A DNA stretch of 64,000 nt from contig JAJDYN010000025.1 of NCBI GenBank assembly GCA_022825135.1, positions 1 through 64,000 of the forward strand, in the 5' to 3' direction. The notes below the pieces were generated by a model. The model was given only the letters and a program-made list of their open reading frames with translations, did not search any database and was not told the origin of the DNA. This DNA comes from Gemmatimonadota bacterium. Lineage in GTDB: Bacteria > Gemmatimonadota > Gemmatimonadetes > Longimicrobiales > Gaopeijiaceae. A program made the position numbers and the translations under genes. Shown here piece after piece: positions 35,918 through 45,900 of the stretch (the stretch's first letter is position 1; every line of letters starts with the position of its first letter).

Positions 35918-36925
35918 TCAGCGACCGGCTCCCCGGTCTCCGCGCGCGTTGGGGAATGCCGTCCCCGGTTTCGGCGGGCCTCGCCGTACCTTCAGTCGGC
36001 GGCCGTGCCACTCGGCCTTGTACTCGAGTTGGCGCAGCAGTTCGCTGCTCGCGCCCTCGACTTCGATCTCGCGGGCTTCGTGCACGACGCCGGTCGTCGC
36101 CTTGTGCTGCAGGTCGCCCTTGCGGTTTCTCACCTTGCGCGCCTGGTTGCGCACCAGGGCCAGAGTGCGCTTGCGGCCTTCCGACCCGAATTCACATCGC
36201 GCCAATTGCCGCTCGAGCCTCGCCAGGCGGCGTCTCGCCTTCCGCAGCGCCTTGCTCTCGCGGAACACGCGGACGGGCTCTCCGTCGACGGACACCGTGA
36301 TCTCTTCGGCCCCTTGATGAACCGATGCCTTGTCCGTCCCCGGCTCGACGGGGATAAGCGGCGCGCACTCGAACAGGCACGAGAGCATCCAGCGGTGTCC
36401 CGCATCCAGCCAGACCCGGCCCGAGAGCAGGCCACGTGTCTTGCGTCCGGGGGGCCCGGAGAGCCTGCCGCGGGGGAGACTCCCGCCCTTGCAGCGCATC
36501 CAGCCGTACCTGGGCAGCCGCACCCGGTTGCCTTCGAAGCGGATGCCCTGGTTGCTCAGATAGATGCCGGGCTCCCGGCCGAACGTCTTGATTCGGGGGG
36601 ATCCGCCCTTCCCGCGTCTGCCGGCCTTCCTGAACCAGTTGCGGAACGCCACGTCGAGATCGACAGCCACACGGTAGATGGCGCTGGCGGGGCAGCCCGG
36701 GCCCGCCGCCTGGCCGCGCCAGTCCCGGGTCAGTGCCCGCAGCTCGGCCATGGTCGGCCGCCGTCCGCTCTCACCGTAGCTGAGGTGCGATTTGGCGAGC
36801 AGCGTATTGGAGAGCTCGCGCAGGCCGTACCTGCACCGGAGCAGAGCCGAGTCCTGCGCCGGACTCGGGTAGAGTCTGCAGCGCCAGCCCACGTAGCGCC
36901 GGGCAGCCGATGCGTCCACGGTCAC
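35918..36925 (-). CDS. TnpB-like protein, nuclease-inactivated and shortened
   Basis: A 335-aa protein of the IS200/IS605 TnpB family. The N-terminal part is well kept: YVGWRCRLYPSPAQDSALLR, ASAIYRVAVDLDVAFRNWFR, then GIRFEGNRVRLPRYGWMR. The bridge-like helix SKALRKARRRLARLERQL and LEYKAEWHGRRL are also clear. The RuvC-I motif (normally GIDLG) reads SVHQGAEEITVSVDGEPV, putting His203 where the catalytic Asp should be. The Glu of RuvC-II survives (EIEVEG), but the DLNVKGML segment after it is gone, as are the zinc-finger cysteines and the RuvC-III Asp. GTG at 36925 overlaps the stop of the HTH gene (GTGA). It resembles nuclease-dead TnpB repressors (TldR), or it is a decaying copy. Confidence 0.8.
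   Translation of the reverse strand: MTVDASAARRYVGWRCRLYPSPAQDSALLRCRYGLRELSNTLLAKSHLSYGESGRRPTMAELRALTRDWRGQAAGPGCPASAIYRVAVDLDVAFRNWFRKAGRRGKGGSPRIKTFGREPGIYLSNQGIRFEGNRVRLPRYGWMRCKGGSLPRGRLSGPPGRKTRGLLSGRVWLDAGHRWMLSCLFECAPLIPVEPGTDKASVHQGAEEITVSVDGEPVRVFRESKALRKARRRLARLERQLARCEFGSEGRKRTLALVRNQARKVRNRKGDLQHKATTGVVHEAREIEVEGASSELLRQLEYKAEWHGRRLKVRRGPPKPGTAFPNARGDRGAGR
35974..36004. repeat. 31-bp direct repeat, copy inside the TnpB-like gene
   Basis: An exact match to 35793-35823. It lies in the last 90 nt of the TnpB-like reading frame, where an intact family member would continue into its zinc finger. GGGGACGGC (35828-35836) and GCCGTCCCC (35958-35966) form an inverted pair between the two copies, reminiscent of element-end hairpins. 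Confidence 0.85.
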
Positions 36926-37893
36926 GTGGCCTGCTCCACGGGCGCCCGCGTGGGATCCGGATCGTTCCTCTTCGACCCGTTGGCGGGGCGGGGCTCCCAC
37001 ACGGAATCGACCCACTCACTGAATCGCCCGACGACCCGTTCCGGATCCTCGGCCGCCGCCGCGAGCGTGCAGCCGGCGAACCGCGTGAAGTTGATTTCCA
37101 GCGTGCGCCGCCGCAGGCCCACCTGGTCGGCGATCGCGGCCCAGCCGGCCCCGGCGCGGGCGCGAACGGCCCAGAGGAGGACGGCCCAGTTCATGAGCTC
37201 CTTCAGGCGGCACCGGAGCGGTGCGTCTTCTCTCCAGTACTGCCTCAACGTGGAGCCGGCCAGATTGACCTGGCCCGCCAGCCGGTGAACTGAACTGGCC
37301 GGCACGAACCGGGTCGCGGACGGGTCGTCGTGCAGGCCGCAAACCCGGCTGATCGCCTCCCTGACGGGCGGCCTGAAGGACGGGTCGGAGAGCAGCCTCA
37401 GGCCGAGGCGGCGCATCGGATCCGGGTTCGGCCTCCCGAACTCCTCCAGAACTTCCACGAGGCGGCCCTCCGCCTCGTCCGCCCATACGACCCGCAACCC
37501 GCCGGAGCGGAGCGGTTCCAGGCGCCGCAGGCACTCCGCCGAGATCCGCGCCACGACGACGCAGGGCGGATTGAGAGGCCCGGAGACGGACCGCAGCCAC
37601 TCAAGGTCGGCGTCGGAGCAGGAGGCGAGCCCGTAGACGACCGGGCAGGCGCTCATGGACGGCGCCAGGAGTTCTCTTCTCGAACGTACGCGCTGGATCG
37701 ATGCGCCGGCGAGCGCCCGCAGCAGCAGGTCTCCAAGCTCGCTGTCCTTGCGCAGTACAGCGCGTAGATGAGGCGTTCCGATCTGATCCGTGCCTCCCGG
37801 TGCAGGACGGGCGGTCGCGATGCCATAACCGCTTGCCCGTGTGCGCTCGACTATCGCAATATGGCAGGAGCGCGGTTTCGTCGCGCCTTTCAA
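36922..37893 (-). CDS. AraC-like HTH regulator coupled to the TnpB-like gene
   Basis: A 323-aa protein from a TTG at 37893; the true start is uncertain because no ribosome site is clear. The C-terminal region resembles an AraC double HTH: VHRLAGQVNLAGSTLRQYWR followed by LKELMNWAVLLWAVRARAGA, then AAIADQVGLRRRTLEINFTR. The N-terminal 180 residues have a Rossmann-like pattern (CPVVYGLASCSDADLEWL, CVVVARISAECLRRL) and may be a degenerate receiver or ligand domain. It ends in a GTGA overlap with the TnpB-like start, so both are made from one transcript. An AT-rich region lies upstream. The DNA target is unknown. Confidence 0.65.
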   Translation of the reverse strand: MKGATKPRSCHIAIVERTRASGYGIATARPAPGGTDQIGTPHLRAVLRKDSELGDLLLRALAGASIQRVRSRRELLAPSMSACPVVYGLASCSDADLEWLRSVSGPLNPPCVVVARISAECLRRLEPLRSGGLRVVWADEAEGRLVEVLEEFGRPNPDPMRRLGLRLLSDPSFRPPVREAISRVCGLHDDPSATRFVPASSVHRLAGQVNLAGSTLRQYWREDAPLRCRLKELMNWAVLLWAVRARAGAGWAAIADQVGLRRRTLEINFTRFAGCTLAAAAEDPERVVGRFSEWVDSVWEPRPANGSKRNDPDPTRAPVEQAT

Positions 37894-38232
37894 GACAATA
37901 GGGTCAACCCCATTTTCCTGGATGGTATCATGCCCACCATTTTTTTGGGGGTACCGCCGACCGCCGGATCACTGCCAAAGCACATTGTCCAAGATAGTCG
38001 TCGTTTCTTTCGTATATATCACCGCGTTTTTTTCGTTTCAGAAAACAGTGGCCGGTTTCAATAATCCGAGATTTTTCGTGGATGTCGGGTGCCGTGAAGA
38101 AGGTTGATAGTCCGTAACTGATTGAAAAACAAGAAGCTCTCAAATTTGGCACCACTTTTGCGATTCCCGGGGCACGCGACTCTGCCCAGCCACTTCAGGC
38201 CGGTATTCATTCCCCACCACTCAGGAGGTTCC
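37894..38232. other. AT-rich divergent intergenic region
   Basis: A 339-bp gap between the HTH gene (minus) and the repeat lipoprotein (plus). It is clearly richer in A+T than its flanks, with runs ATTTTTTTG (37938-37948) and GTTTTTTTCG (38026-38035) and TATATA at 38013-38018. It probably contains both promoters. A good ribosome site (AGGAGG at 38223) serves the lipoprotein. I found no convincing gene, RNA or clear -35/-10 pair with normal spacing. The composition shift could mark the edge of acquired DNA. Confidence 0.55.
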
Positions 38233-41200
38233 ATGAACCGACTCAAACTCCTTGCCACAGCGACGCTGATGGCCCTGACCCTCACCGCCTGCGACGAGGG
38301 CACTCCGCCGCCTGTGGAGCCGCCCCCGCCCCCGACTCCCGTGGGAACCATCTCCGGGACGGTGACGATCGAAGGGACGGCCGCCAGCGGCATCACCGCC
38401 ACTCTGTCGTCGGGTGCGACCACGACGACGGGGTCGGGTGGCAGCTTCGCCTTCTCGGGCGTTGAAGCCGGGACCTACACGGTCACCATCAGCGGCTTCC
38501 CCGAGGACGCGACGTTCGCCCAGGTGACGCAGTCCGCGACCATCGCCACCGATGGTCAGAACGTGCAACTCAACTTCGCCGGCGAGTATGTCCGCTCCTC
38601 GGCGGTGGTCGGCAGCGTGGTTGCGGCCGACGCCATGATGAGCGGCGGCGACGGCCAGCCCGAGACGCTGGCAGGCGTAACGGTCACGCTCGATGGCGAG
38701 CACGCCATGGGCGAGACCACGGAGACCGGCATGGACGGCGGCTTCGCCTTCACCGGGCTTCGCGCGGGCACCTACACGGTCACGATCTCGGACTTCCCGG
38801 AGGACGTGTCCTTCGAGACGGTGAGCGTCGAGGTCGAGGTTGAGGTGGGCGAAGTCGGCAGCGCCGACTTCACGGGCCACTTCATCCGCACCTCCGCGGT
38901 CGAGGGCGAAGTGATCATCGACGGCGACGGCCTTGCCGGCGTTACGGTCACCCTGAGCGGCGGTCCGGCCGACGAGAGCTACACGATGCTGACCGATGCC
39001 GACGGCACGTTCCGGTTCGAGGAACTGCGCCCCGGCGACTACACGGTCGAGATCGCGGACTTCGACCCCAGGGACTACGAGTTCGCGGCCACGTCGCGGG
39101 ACGTGAGCGTGGACCTCGACGAGACGGGAACGGTGTCGTTCACCGGGGTGCTGCTCCGCACCTCCGGCATCAGCGGCCGGGTGAGCGTCGAGGGCATGGG
39201 GCTCGACGGCATCGAGGTCACGCTGGCGGATGGTGACGAGAGCCGCACCGCGATGACCGCGAACGGTGGCCAGTACTCCTTCGCGGGCCTGGCGGCGGGC
39301 GACTACACGGTCTCGATCTCGGTCGAGAGCGACGCGTACGTGTTCGAGTCGATGAGCCAGGACGTGACGGTCGGCGACGACGAGTCGGCGATCGTGAGCT
39401 TCGAGGGCGCGCACGCGCGCACCGCGAGCGTCTCGGGCATGGTGTTCATCGACGAGGCGACCAAGAACGACATGTTCGACGAGGGCGAGGCGCCGCTCGC
39501 ACACGCCGGGATTCCGGTGGCGCTGGTGGGCCCGGGCGTCAACGAGCAGCGTTTGGGCGCGACCGACGCGAACGGTCAGTTCTCGTTCACAGGGCTGCGC
39601 TCCGGCCCGTACCAGCTGGTGGTGCTCATCAACGCCGATGTCGCGGCAGCGCTCGCCGCCGCCGACCTCGCGTACGGCGGACCGGGCGAGGGCTACGGGA
39701 TCGACGTCGGCGTCGGCGAAGCCGCGTCGCAGGCCATTCCTTTCGACATCACGCACACGACGGTCAACTTCACGGTCACGCTGAAGGCGGGCGAGATGCG
39801 CGGCATGCCGGTTCCCGGCGCGGCCGTGACGCTCTACTCGGACGCGGCCGGCGAGACCAGGGTTGGCGGCGGTGAGACGGGTGACGACGGCATGGTGGCG
39901 ATCCGGGTCGCGCGCGCCGGCACCAGCGGGAACACAGTCCACGCGGGCGTGAGTGCCGAGGGCTACCACGTGGCCGACGGGATGACGGCGGTGATGTGGG
40001 ATCCGCAGCTCCCGGCGACTGCGGGCGCGAACGACAACGACATCGTCAACCTGAACGTCGACGCGACCGTCGACGGCGCCACGATCACCACCGACTACGG
40101 TGGAGGCGAGGCGCTCGCGGGCTGGGCGATCAGCGTCATGTCCGGCGAGGACGCGGTCGAAGGCGCGCCGGAGATGCTGGACGACGACGGCAACGCGGCG
40201 TTCAGGACCACCGTCGGAGTGGACGACCTGCCCGCGAGCTTCACCGTGGCGGTCGCCGAGGACCAGGACGACGAGCTGGACGGCGGCGAGAACTACGACG
40301 GTGGCTCGGTCGAGTACACGCACACCGGCCTCATGCTGGCGGGCACGCAGGACATCGGCACGCTCGAGGTGGCATTCACGACCCAGACCCTCAAGGTCTA
40401 CGCGCACCACGAGCGTGACCAGGTCACGGGCTTCACCGGCAACGTCCTGGGCGGCGACGTGAGGGACGACGGCAAGATTTCCGTCAGCATCCGCTACATC
40501 GACGACAGCGGACGCTCCCGCTCGTTCGTGAGCGCGGACAGCATCGGCCGCAGCAGCAAGGACGGGGTCACCACCTTCACCAACGTGCCGGCCGACCGGA
40601 ACGTCATCGTGCACGCGGAAGACGGGCAGGACCCGGATGACGACGATTACGTGCCCATCCTGCTCCTCGACGAGGGCGGGCACGCCGATGAGCTGGCGGC
40701 CTTCACGGACACGGACGCCAACGGCATCACCGGCGGCCACTTCGGCGCGCACGGCGGCTACAGCCACACCGTTGAGCTCTGCCCCCTGCAGGCCAGCAAT
40801 CCGCAGGACCACGGCGAGTGCTCGTCGTTCGCCTACGTGAGCACGTACAGCGTGAGCGGACTGGTGTGGAAGAGGGGCGTCGTGAAGGACGGCGACGACT
40901 TCGAGGTGAAGGACGCCGTGTTCGTACCCGGGCAGACCGTCAGCCTGTCGCCGGTCGACGGAGAGAACCTCGCGGGTGAGGAGCAGTCCTACACCACCGC
41001 CGAGAAGGACACCCGGAAAGACAAGACCAAGGGCCTCGACGCGACCCACCAGTTCGAGTTCGAGGACGTCGCTTCGGGCGTGTACGCGCTCGGCATTCCG
41101 GACGGATGGCGGGCGATGGTCGGTGGGATGGGCGCCGAAGACGACAAGTTCGACGACGAGTTGGACCCGCTCGGTGACAACCTCGAGCTGGACGTCACGC

Positions 41201-42810
41201 CGAAGACGGCCACGGTCTACGGCCGCATCACCGGCTCCGACGGCTTCGGTGTCGACAGCGTGAGCGTGAGCGTGGGCGGTCAGACGGGCATGACCGACGC
41301 CCTTGGCCGCTACATCCTGGACGGCATCCCCGCCGGCAAGAAGTTCGTTTTCTCGGCCTCCAGGGGCGGTTCGTCCAGCAAGACGGACAGTCTCGCTTTC
41401 GCCGCCAACACAGTCACGAAGATGGACGACCTCGACTTGTCGGCGGCGTCCCAGACCGCGTCCATCAGCGGCAGGGTAACAGCCTCCGGCAGCGGCGACC
41501 CGATCGCGGGCGTGGAAATCAGGGTGGACGGCAAGGCTCCGCAGAACGCCGCCACGAGCGGTACGAACAAGGGCAAGCTCGTGACAGGCGCCGACGGCAC
41601 CTACACGGCGGTCATCGAGGCCAAGCCGCTGGGCCAGAGCGCCAATGTGACCGCGTCGAAGAGGGGCATGTCCTTCATCCCCAACGAGGCTCAGGGGCAT
41701 GACGTGCCGGCTCACGCCAATGCCGAGATCTCGGGCATCAACTTCACCGGCTTCCTGCACGCCACGATCACCGGCAGAGTGGTCGCGGCGGGTGGCGGGC
41801 CGCAGATGGGCGTTGTCATCGAGGCGAGGCCGGCGGGCGCGGCAGCAGATGCCGATCCTGCAGATGCCGACACCACGGGCGTGACGGGTACCTTCTCGCT
41901 CAGCGTGCCGTTCGGCACCTACACCCTCACGGCGTCGCTGGAGAACCACATCTTCGATCCTCCGTCGCCGACGGCGACCAACCCCTGGAACGCGAACACG
42001 GCTCCCGGCCAGACCGTGAGCTTCGGCAACATCCAGGCGAAGACGGCGATGGCCAGAGGTGTCAGCGCGATTCGTGCGACGACGACCGATTCGACGACCA
42101 CGGAAGGGGTCCACGTCACGACCTACAGCGGCAGCGTCACGGTGAGGTGGACGGGCAGCGCCGAAGACGTGCCGGCAGGGTACGCCAACGCTACGTACAG
42201 CGTTGAGACCAACACCGGTGCCGACGGTGCCTGGGAGAGCGCCAGCGCCACGCTCGCCGGCGGAGATACGACCGGACTCGCCAGATTCCCCGCCGGCACA
42301 AACGACGGCGAGGTCATGGTTCGGGTCGTAGCCACGGCTCAGAACAGCCTCGACGTGGATCCGCAGCATGCCGAAGCGCTGGTCCTCCGATCCGCTGCCA
42401 CGACGCTTGCGGCAGTTGATCCGTCGGTCACCAGTGTCGAGGCGGCACGTGATACCGCAAACGCGGATCTGATCAGGGTCGGCTGGCGCGCCAGGTCGAA
42501 CGGCCGGACGAACCAGCGGGTTGTGGTACGGTTCAGCGATGGCATCTGGTACGTCGCATCCGGCGGTACCCCCGCGACCATCATCTCCGACACCAGGTCG
42601 TGGAGTCTGGATGCGAGCACTGTCGCCACCACCGATTCCTGGACCTCGGTTGACGGTACGGCTACCAGGCAGGCCAACGCCGAGCTCGCGAAGGCGTTCG
42701 ACGTCGCGGTGGAGACGCGGCAGCCGGGTGTCACTCAGAATGAGGACGGCGAGGACATCTGGTTGCGCAGCGCGGTACAGGCTGTCGGTGCGAAGCCGGC
42801 CGGCGGCTAG
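38233..42810 (+). CDS. Large surface lipoprotein with tandem beta-sandwich (CnaB/CarboxypepD_reg-like) repeats
   Basis: A 1525-aa lipoprotein: the signal ends in the lipobox MALTLTACDEG, followed by a Pro-rich linker. At least five repeats of about 80-90 residues follow in the first 450 residues, each with a core like TISGTVTIEG, a GSFAFSGVEAGTYTVTISGF strand pair, and an FEG/FTG ending. Later segments repeat the pattern more loosely (TVYGRITGSDGFGVDSVSVS, ASISGRVTASGSGDPIAGVE, ATITGRVVAAGGGPQMGVVI). The last 250 residues resemble a fibronectin-like tail. Composition is acidic and free of enzyme motifs, so a structural or adhesive surface role is likely. ATG at 38233 follows AGGAGG. Confidence 0.85.
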   Translation: MNRLKLLATATLMALTLTACDEGTPPPVEPPPPPTPVGTISGTVTIEGTAASGITATLSSGATTTTGSGGSFAFSGVEAGTYTVTISGFPEDATFAQVTQSATIATDGQNVQLNFAGEYVRSSAVVGSVVAADAMMSGGDGQPETLAGVTVTLDGEHAMGETTETGMDGGFAFTGLRAGTYTVTISDFPEDVSFETVSVEVEVEVGEVGSADFTGHFIRTSAVEGEVIIDGDGLAGVTVTLSGGPADESYTMLTDADGTFRFEELRPGDYTVEIADFDPRDYEFAATSRDVSVDLDETGTVSFTGVLLRTSGISGRVSVEGMGLDGIEVTLADGDESRTAMTANGGQYSFAGLAAGDYTVSISVESDAYVFESMSQDVTVGDDESAIVSFEGAHARTASVSGMVFIDEATKNDMFDEGEAPLAHAGIPVALVGPGVNEQRLGATDANGQFSFTGLRSGPYQLVVLINADVAAALAAADLAYGGPGEGYGIDVGVGEAASQAIPFDITHTTVNFTVTLKAGEMRGMPVPGAAVTLYSDAAGETRVGGGETGDDGMVAIRVARAGTSGNTVHAGVSAEGYHVADGMTAVMWDPQLPATAGANDNDIVNLNVDATVDGATITTDYGGGEALAGWAISVMSGEDAVEGAPEMLDDDGNAAFRTTVGVDDLPASFTVAVAEDQDDELDGGENYDGGSVEYTHTGLMLAGTQDIGTLEVAFTTQTLKVYAHHERDQVTGFTGNVLGGDVRDDGKISVSIRYIDDSGRSRSFVSADSIGRSSKDGVTTFTNVPADRNVIVHAEDGQDPDDDDYVPILLLDEGGHADELAAFTDTDANGITGGHFGAHGGYSHTVELCPLQASNPQDHGECSSFAYVSTYSVSGLVWKRGVVKDGDDFEVKDAVFVPGQTVSLSPVDGENLAGEEQSYTTAEKDTRKDKTKGLDATHQFEFEDVASGVYALGIPDGWRAMVGGMGAEDDKFDDELDPLGDNLELDVTPKTATVYGRITGSDGFGVDSVSVSVGGQTGMTDALGRYILDGIPAGKKFVFSASRGGSSSKTDSLAFAANTVTKMDDLDLSAASQTASISGRVTASGSGDPIAGVEIRVDGKAPQNAATSGTNKGKLVTGADGTYTAVIEAKPLGQSANVTASKRGMSFIPNEAQGHDVPAHANAEISGINFTGFLHATITGRVVAAGGGPQMGVVIEARPAGAAADADPADADTTGVTGTFSLSVPFGTYTLTASLENHIFDPPSPTATNPWNANTAPGQTVSFGNIQAKTAMARGVSAIRATTTDSTTTEGVHVTTYSGSVTVRWTGSAEDVPAGYANATYSVETNTGADGAWESASATLAGGDTTGLARFPAGTNDGEVMVRVVATAQNSLDVDPQHAEALVLRSAATTLAAVDPSVTSVEAARDTANADLIRVGWRARSNGRTNQRVVVRFSDGIWYVASGGTPATIISDTRSWSLDASTVATTDSWTSVDGTATRQANAELAKAFDVAVETRQPGVTQNEDGEDIWLRSAVQAVGAKPAGG

Positions 42811-42822
42811 CAACCCTTCAAC

Positions 42823-42863
42823 ACCATCAGCCTGGCTGACCTGCCACCGGTCAGGCTGATGGT
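42823..42863 (+). terminator. 12-bp perfect inverted repeat after the repeat lipoprotein
   Basis: ACCATCAGCCTG pairs exactly with CAGGCTGATGGT around a 17-nt loop, 12 nt after the lipoprotein stop. No T tract follows, but the position fits a transcription end. An alternative inner pairing (TGACC/GGTCA) uses part of the loop. It separates the two large surface-protein genes. Confidence 0.5.
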
Positions 42864-42964
42864 CGCGGAACGGCTCACCCCTCGTTCGGGACTCCCGGGC
42901 GGGGGGTGACGCTCGTTCAAGTCACGATTCCACCGCGCGCTGCATCTGACGCGGAGAGGGCACG

Positions 42965-45900
42965 ATGATCCCGAACCAGCCTGGCGTACCCGTCCGTTCC
43001 CTCCTGGCCGCCGCAGTCACATGGGCCTTCCTGGCACCATCGACGGGCGTGCGTGCCGAGGACCCATCTCCGGGCGGTTCGCACGAGGAGGTTCCGTCCC
43101 TTTCGGGAGGCGCTCCCGCAGCGGTCGCCGCCCAGCCCACGACCTCGATTTCATGGAGTTGGATCGGGGCGCCCGCACAGGATTCTGCCCGGCTCACCAT
43201 CCGCTTCTCGGAGAGCGTGACCGGCTTCACGGTCTCCGACCTCAACATCAACTGCGCGCCCCAGCCTGCCGCGGGATGCGCGGAGGCCGTTCCGCTGGCC
43301 AGCGACGCCGGAATGAGCTTTTCCGTCACGTTGAGGATGCCGCAGGACTATGATGGCTTCGTGACGGTCTGGATTCCCTTGAACGTGGTGCCGGAGGGGA
43401 ATCTGCTGTCGAATGTCATCAACCGGGAAGTGGACACCAGAGGTCCTGAAGTCGACGCCGCGCAGGTCAACGGCGACGAAGTCGTCGTCACCTTCGACGA
43501 AGACCTCAATCAGAACTTCGTCCCGCCGTCCAGCGACTTCCAGGTGTCCTTCCTGAGGGGCGGCACGTTCAACGTCGAGACGATATCCCGGGTCGAGTTG
43601 TCGTTGCGCGAGGTGTTCCTGATTCTGGCCAGCCCCGTCGACACGCTGGCCACGGTTCGGGTGTTCTACGACGATCGTGGCGCCAACGCGATCCGGGACC
43701 GGATCGGCAATCGCGCGTCCGGCTTCGACATCGAGGTGGCGAACGTCACGGGAGTGGCGCGCAGCGGGGTTCCCGGCGTACCGGGCGACCTCACGGCGAC
43801 GGCCGACGGCCCCGACGCGATCGAACTGGAGTGGGACGCGCCGACCTCGGATGGCGGCCGCGAAATCACCGGGTACCAGATCGAGGTGTCGGCGGACGGC
43901 GGCGACAACTGGGGCAACCTGGTTCGGAATACCCGGAACACCGACAACTCCTACCGCGACGACGGCCTCTCCGCGGGCGTCACGCGCCACTACCGGGTGT
44001 CGGCGATCAACTTCAACGGGGCGGGAGACCCCTCCAACGTGGCCGGCGCCACCACCGAGGAGGTCGTTCCGGGCGCGCCCCGGTCCTTGACGGCGCTGGC
44101 CCGGGGGACATCGGCCATCGAACTGAGGTGGCGCGCCCCTCCCTCCGGAGGCTCGACGCCGATCACCGGATACCGCATCGAAGTGTCGCGCACCGGCACC
44201 GGCGGGTGGGTGGCGCTCGAAGCCAATACCGAGTCCAGGGCCACATCCTTCAGGCACGACGACCTCAGGCCCAACAGCACCCGCCACTACCGCGTCGCGG
44301 CGATCAACCGGGCCGGCACGAGCCCCTGGTCGGACGTTGCGCGGGCAACCACCGAAGTGGCCGTGCCGGGCGCCCCCACGGGACTACGCGCGACTCCGCG
44401 CGGGATGGGGAGAAGCGACCAGATCCTCCTCACCTGGAATCCCCCGGCCGACGACGGCGGGAGCCCGATCACCGGCTACCGCATCGAGTGGCGTTCCTCC
44501 GGCGCCTCGGACTGGATCATTCTCGTGGCCAGCACCAACAGCACGGTTACCACCTACCTCCACACCGGCCTCCTTCCAGGCACAACCCGCTTCTATCGCG
44601 TGTCCGCCGTTAACAGCCGGGGGACCGGACGCGCCTCCAACGTGGTCGAAGGCACCACCAGCGCAGCGCCTCCCGGACCGCCGCACAACGTGCGTGCGCG
44701 TGGTACCGGGCCGAACAGCGCCCTTCTCGCCTGGGACGCGCCGGAGACCGACGGAGGGGCGCGCGTCACCGGCTATGCCATCCAGCGGATCGGGCCCAGC
44801 GACAACTCGTGGATCACACACCGTTCCAACACGGGGACCACGGCAACCACATTCACGGACACCGGACTGGAGCCGGTGACCCGGTACCAGTACCGGGTTG
44901 CGGCCATCAACGGTGTCGGCCGAGGGGAGTTCTCGCCTTCGCCCCCGTTGCCTCCGGCGGCGGCCATTACGCACGCCGACCTGGCCGGGATCCCGACCGG
45001 GCTGGCGGCCAGGAAGGTCGGCACGTCCCGCATCGACCTGTCGTGGAACGCGCCCCGCTACAGCGGCGGCGTCTCGATCTTCGGCTATCGCATCGAGGCT
45101 TCCGACGACGGGGGCGCGACCTGGAACATCATCCGCCGCAACACCAACTCGACGACGACGACGTTCTCCGATGTGAACCTCCGGCCCGCCACCACGCGGC
45201 ACTACCGCGTGGCCGCGATCAACCTCGCGGGGCTGGGGCCGTTCTCGAACACCGCGCGTGCGACCACCGACGCAACCCTTCCGGGGGTGCCGCGACGTCT
45301 CAACGCCGAGTCGGCGGGCACCTCGCGGATCGACCTCTCCTGGCAGGCGCCCGCGGACGACGGGGGTGCGCGCATCACCGGCTACCGAATCGAGGTCTCG
45401 GCCGACGGGGGCAGGGGTTGGGAGGATCTGGCGGCCAACACGCGCGCCACGACCACCGCCTACACGCACAGCGGGCTCGCGCCGGCCAGTACGCGCCACT
45501 ACCGCGTCTCGGCGGTCAACCGGATCGGGGTGGGCGATGCGTCCCGGGTCGTGGGCTCCACCACCGACGCCACGGCGCCCGACGCGCCCACCGGGCTGGT
45601 GGCAACAGCGGTCACGCCCACGCGGATCGACCTGTTCTGGGTCGCTCCCGCCTACAACGGCGGCGCCCCCATCACCGGCTACCGCATCGAGGTTTCGGAG
45701 AACGCCGCCGCGTGGGCGGACCTGGTGACCAGCACCGAGTCCACGACCACTACGTTCTCGCACGCGGGCCTGCTGCCGGGGAGCACGCGCCACTACCGCG
45801 TCTCGGCGATCAACCGGGCGGGCACCGGCGCGCCATCGGCGAGCGCTTCGGCCGCGACGGACGACCCCGTCCAGCGCGCGGGACGGCTCAACACCCGCGT

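Noticed and set aside
35793-37015. Intact, active IS200/IS605 transposon
   Set aside because: No TnpA gene was found, the TnpB-like frame lacks RuvC residues and the zinc finger, and no convincing left end was seen.
38221-42813. A 1530-aa minus-strand reading frame opposite the repeat lipoprotein
   Set aside because: It is the complement of a strongly biased, repeat-rich GC coding sequence. It has no signal, no domain and His/Arg/Val/Asp-rich composition typical of antisense shadows.
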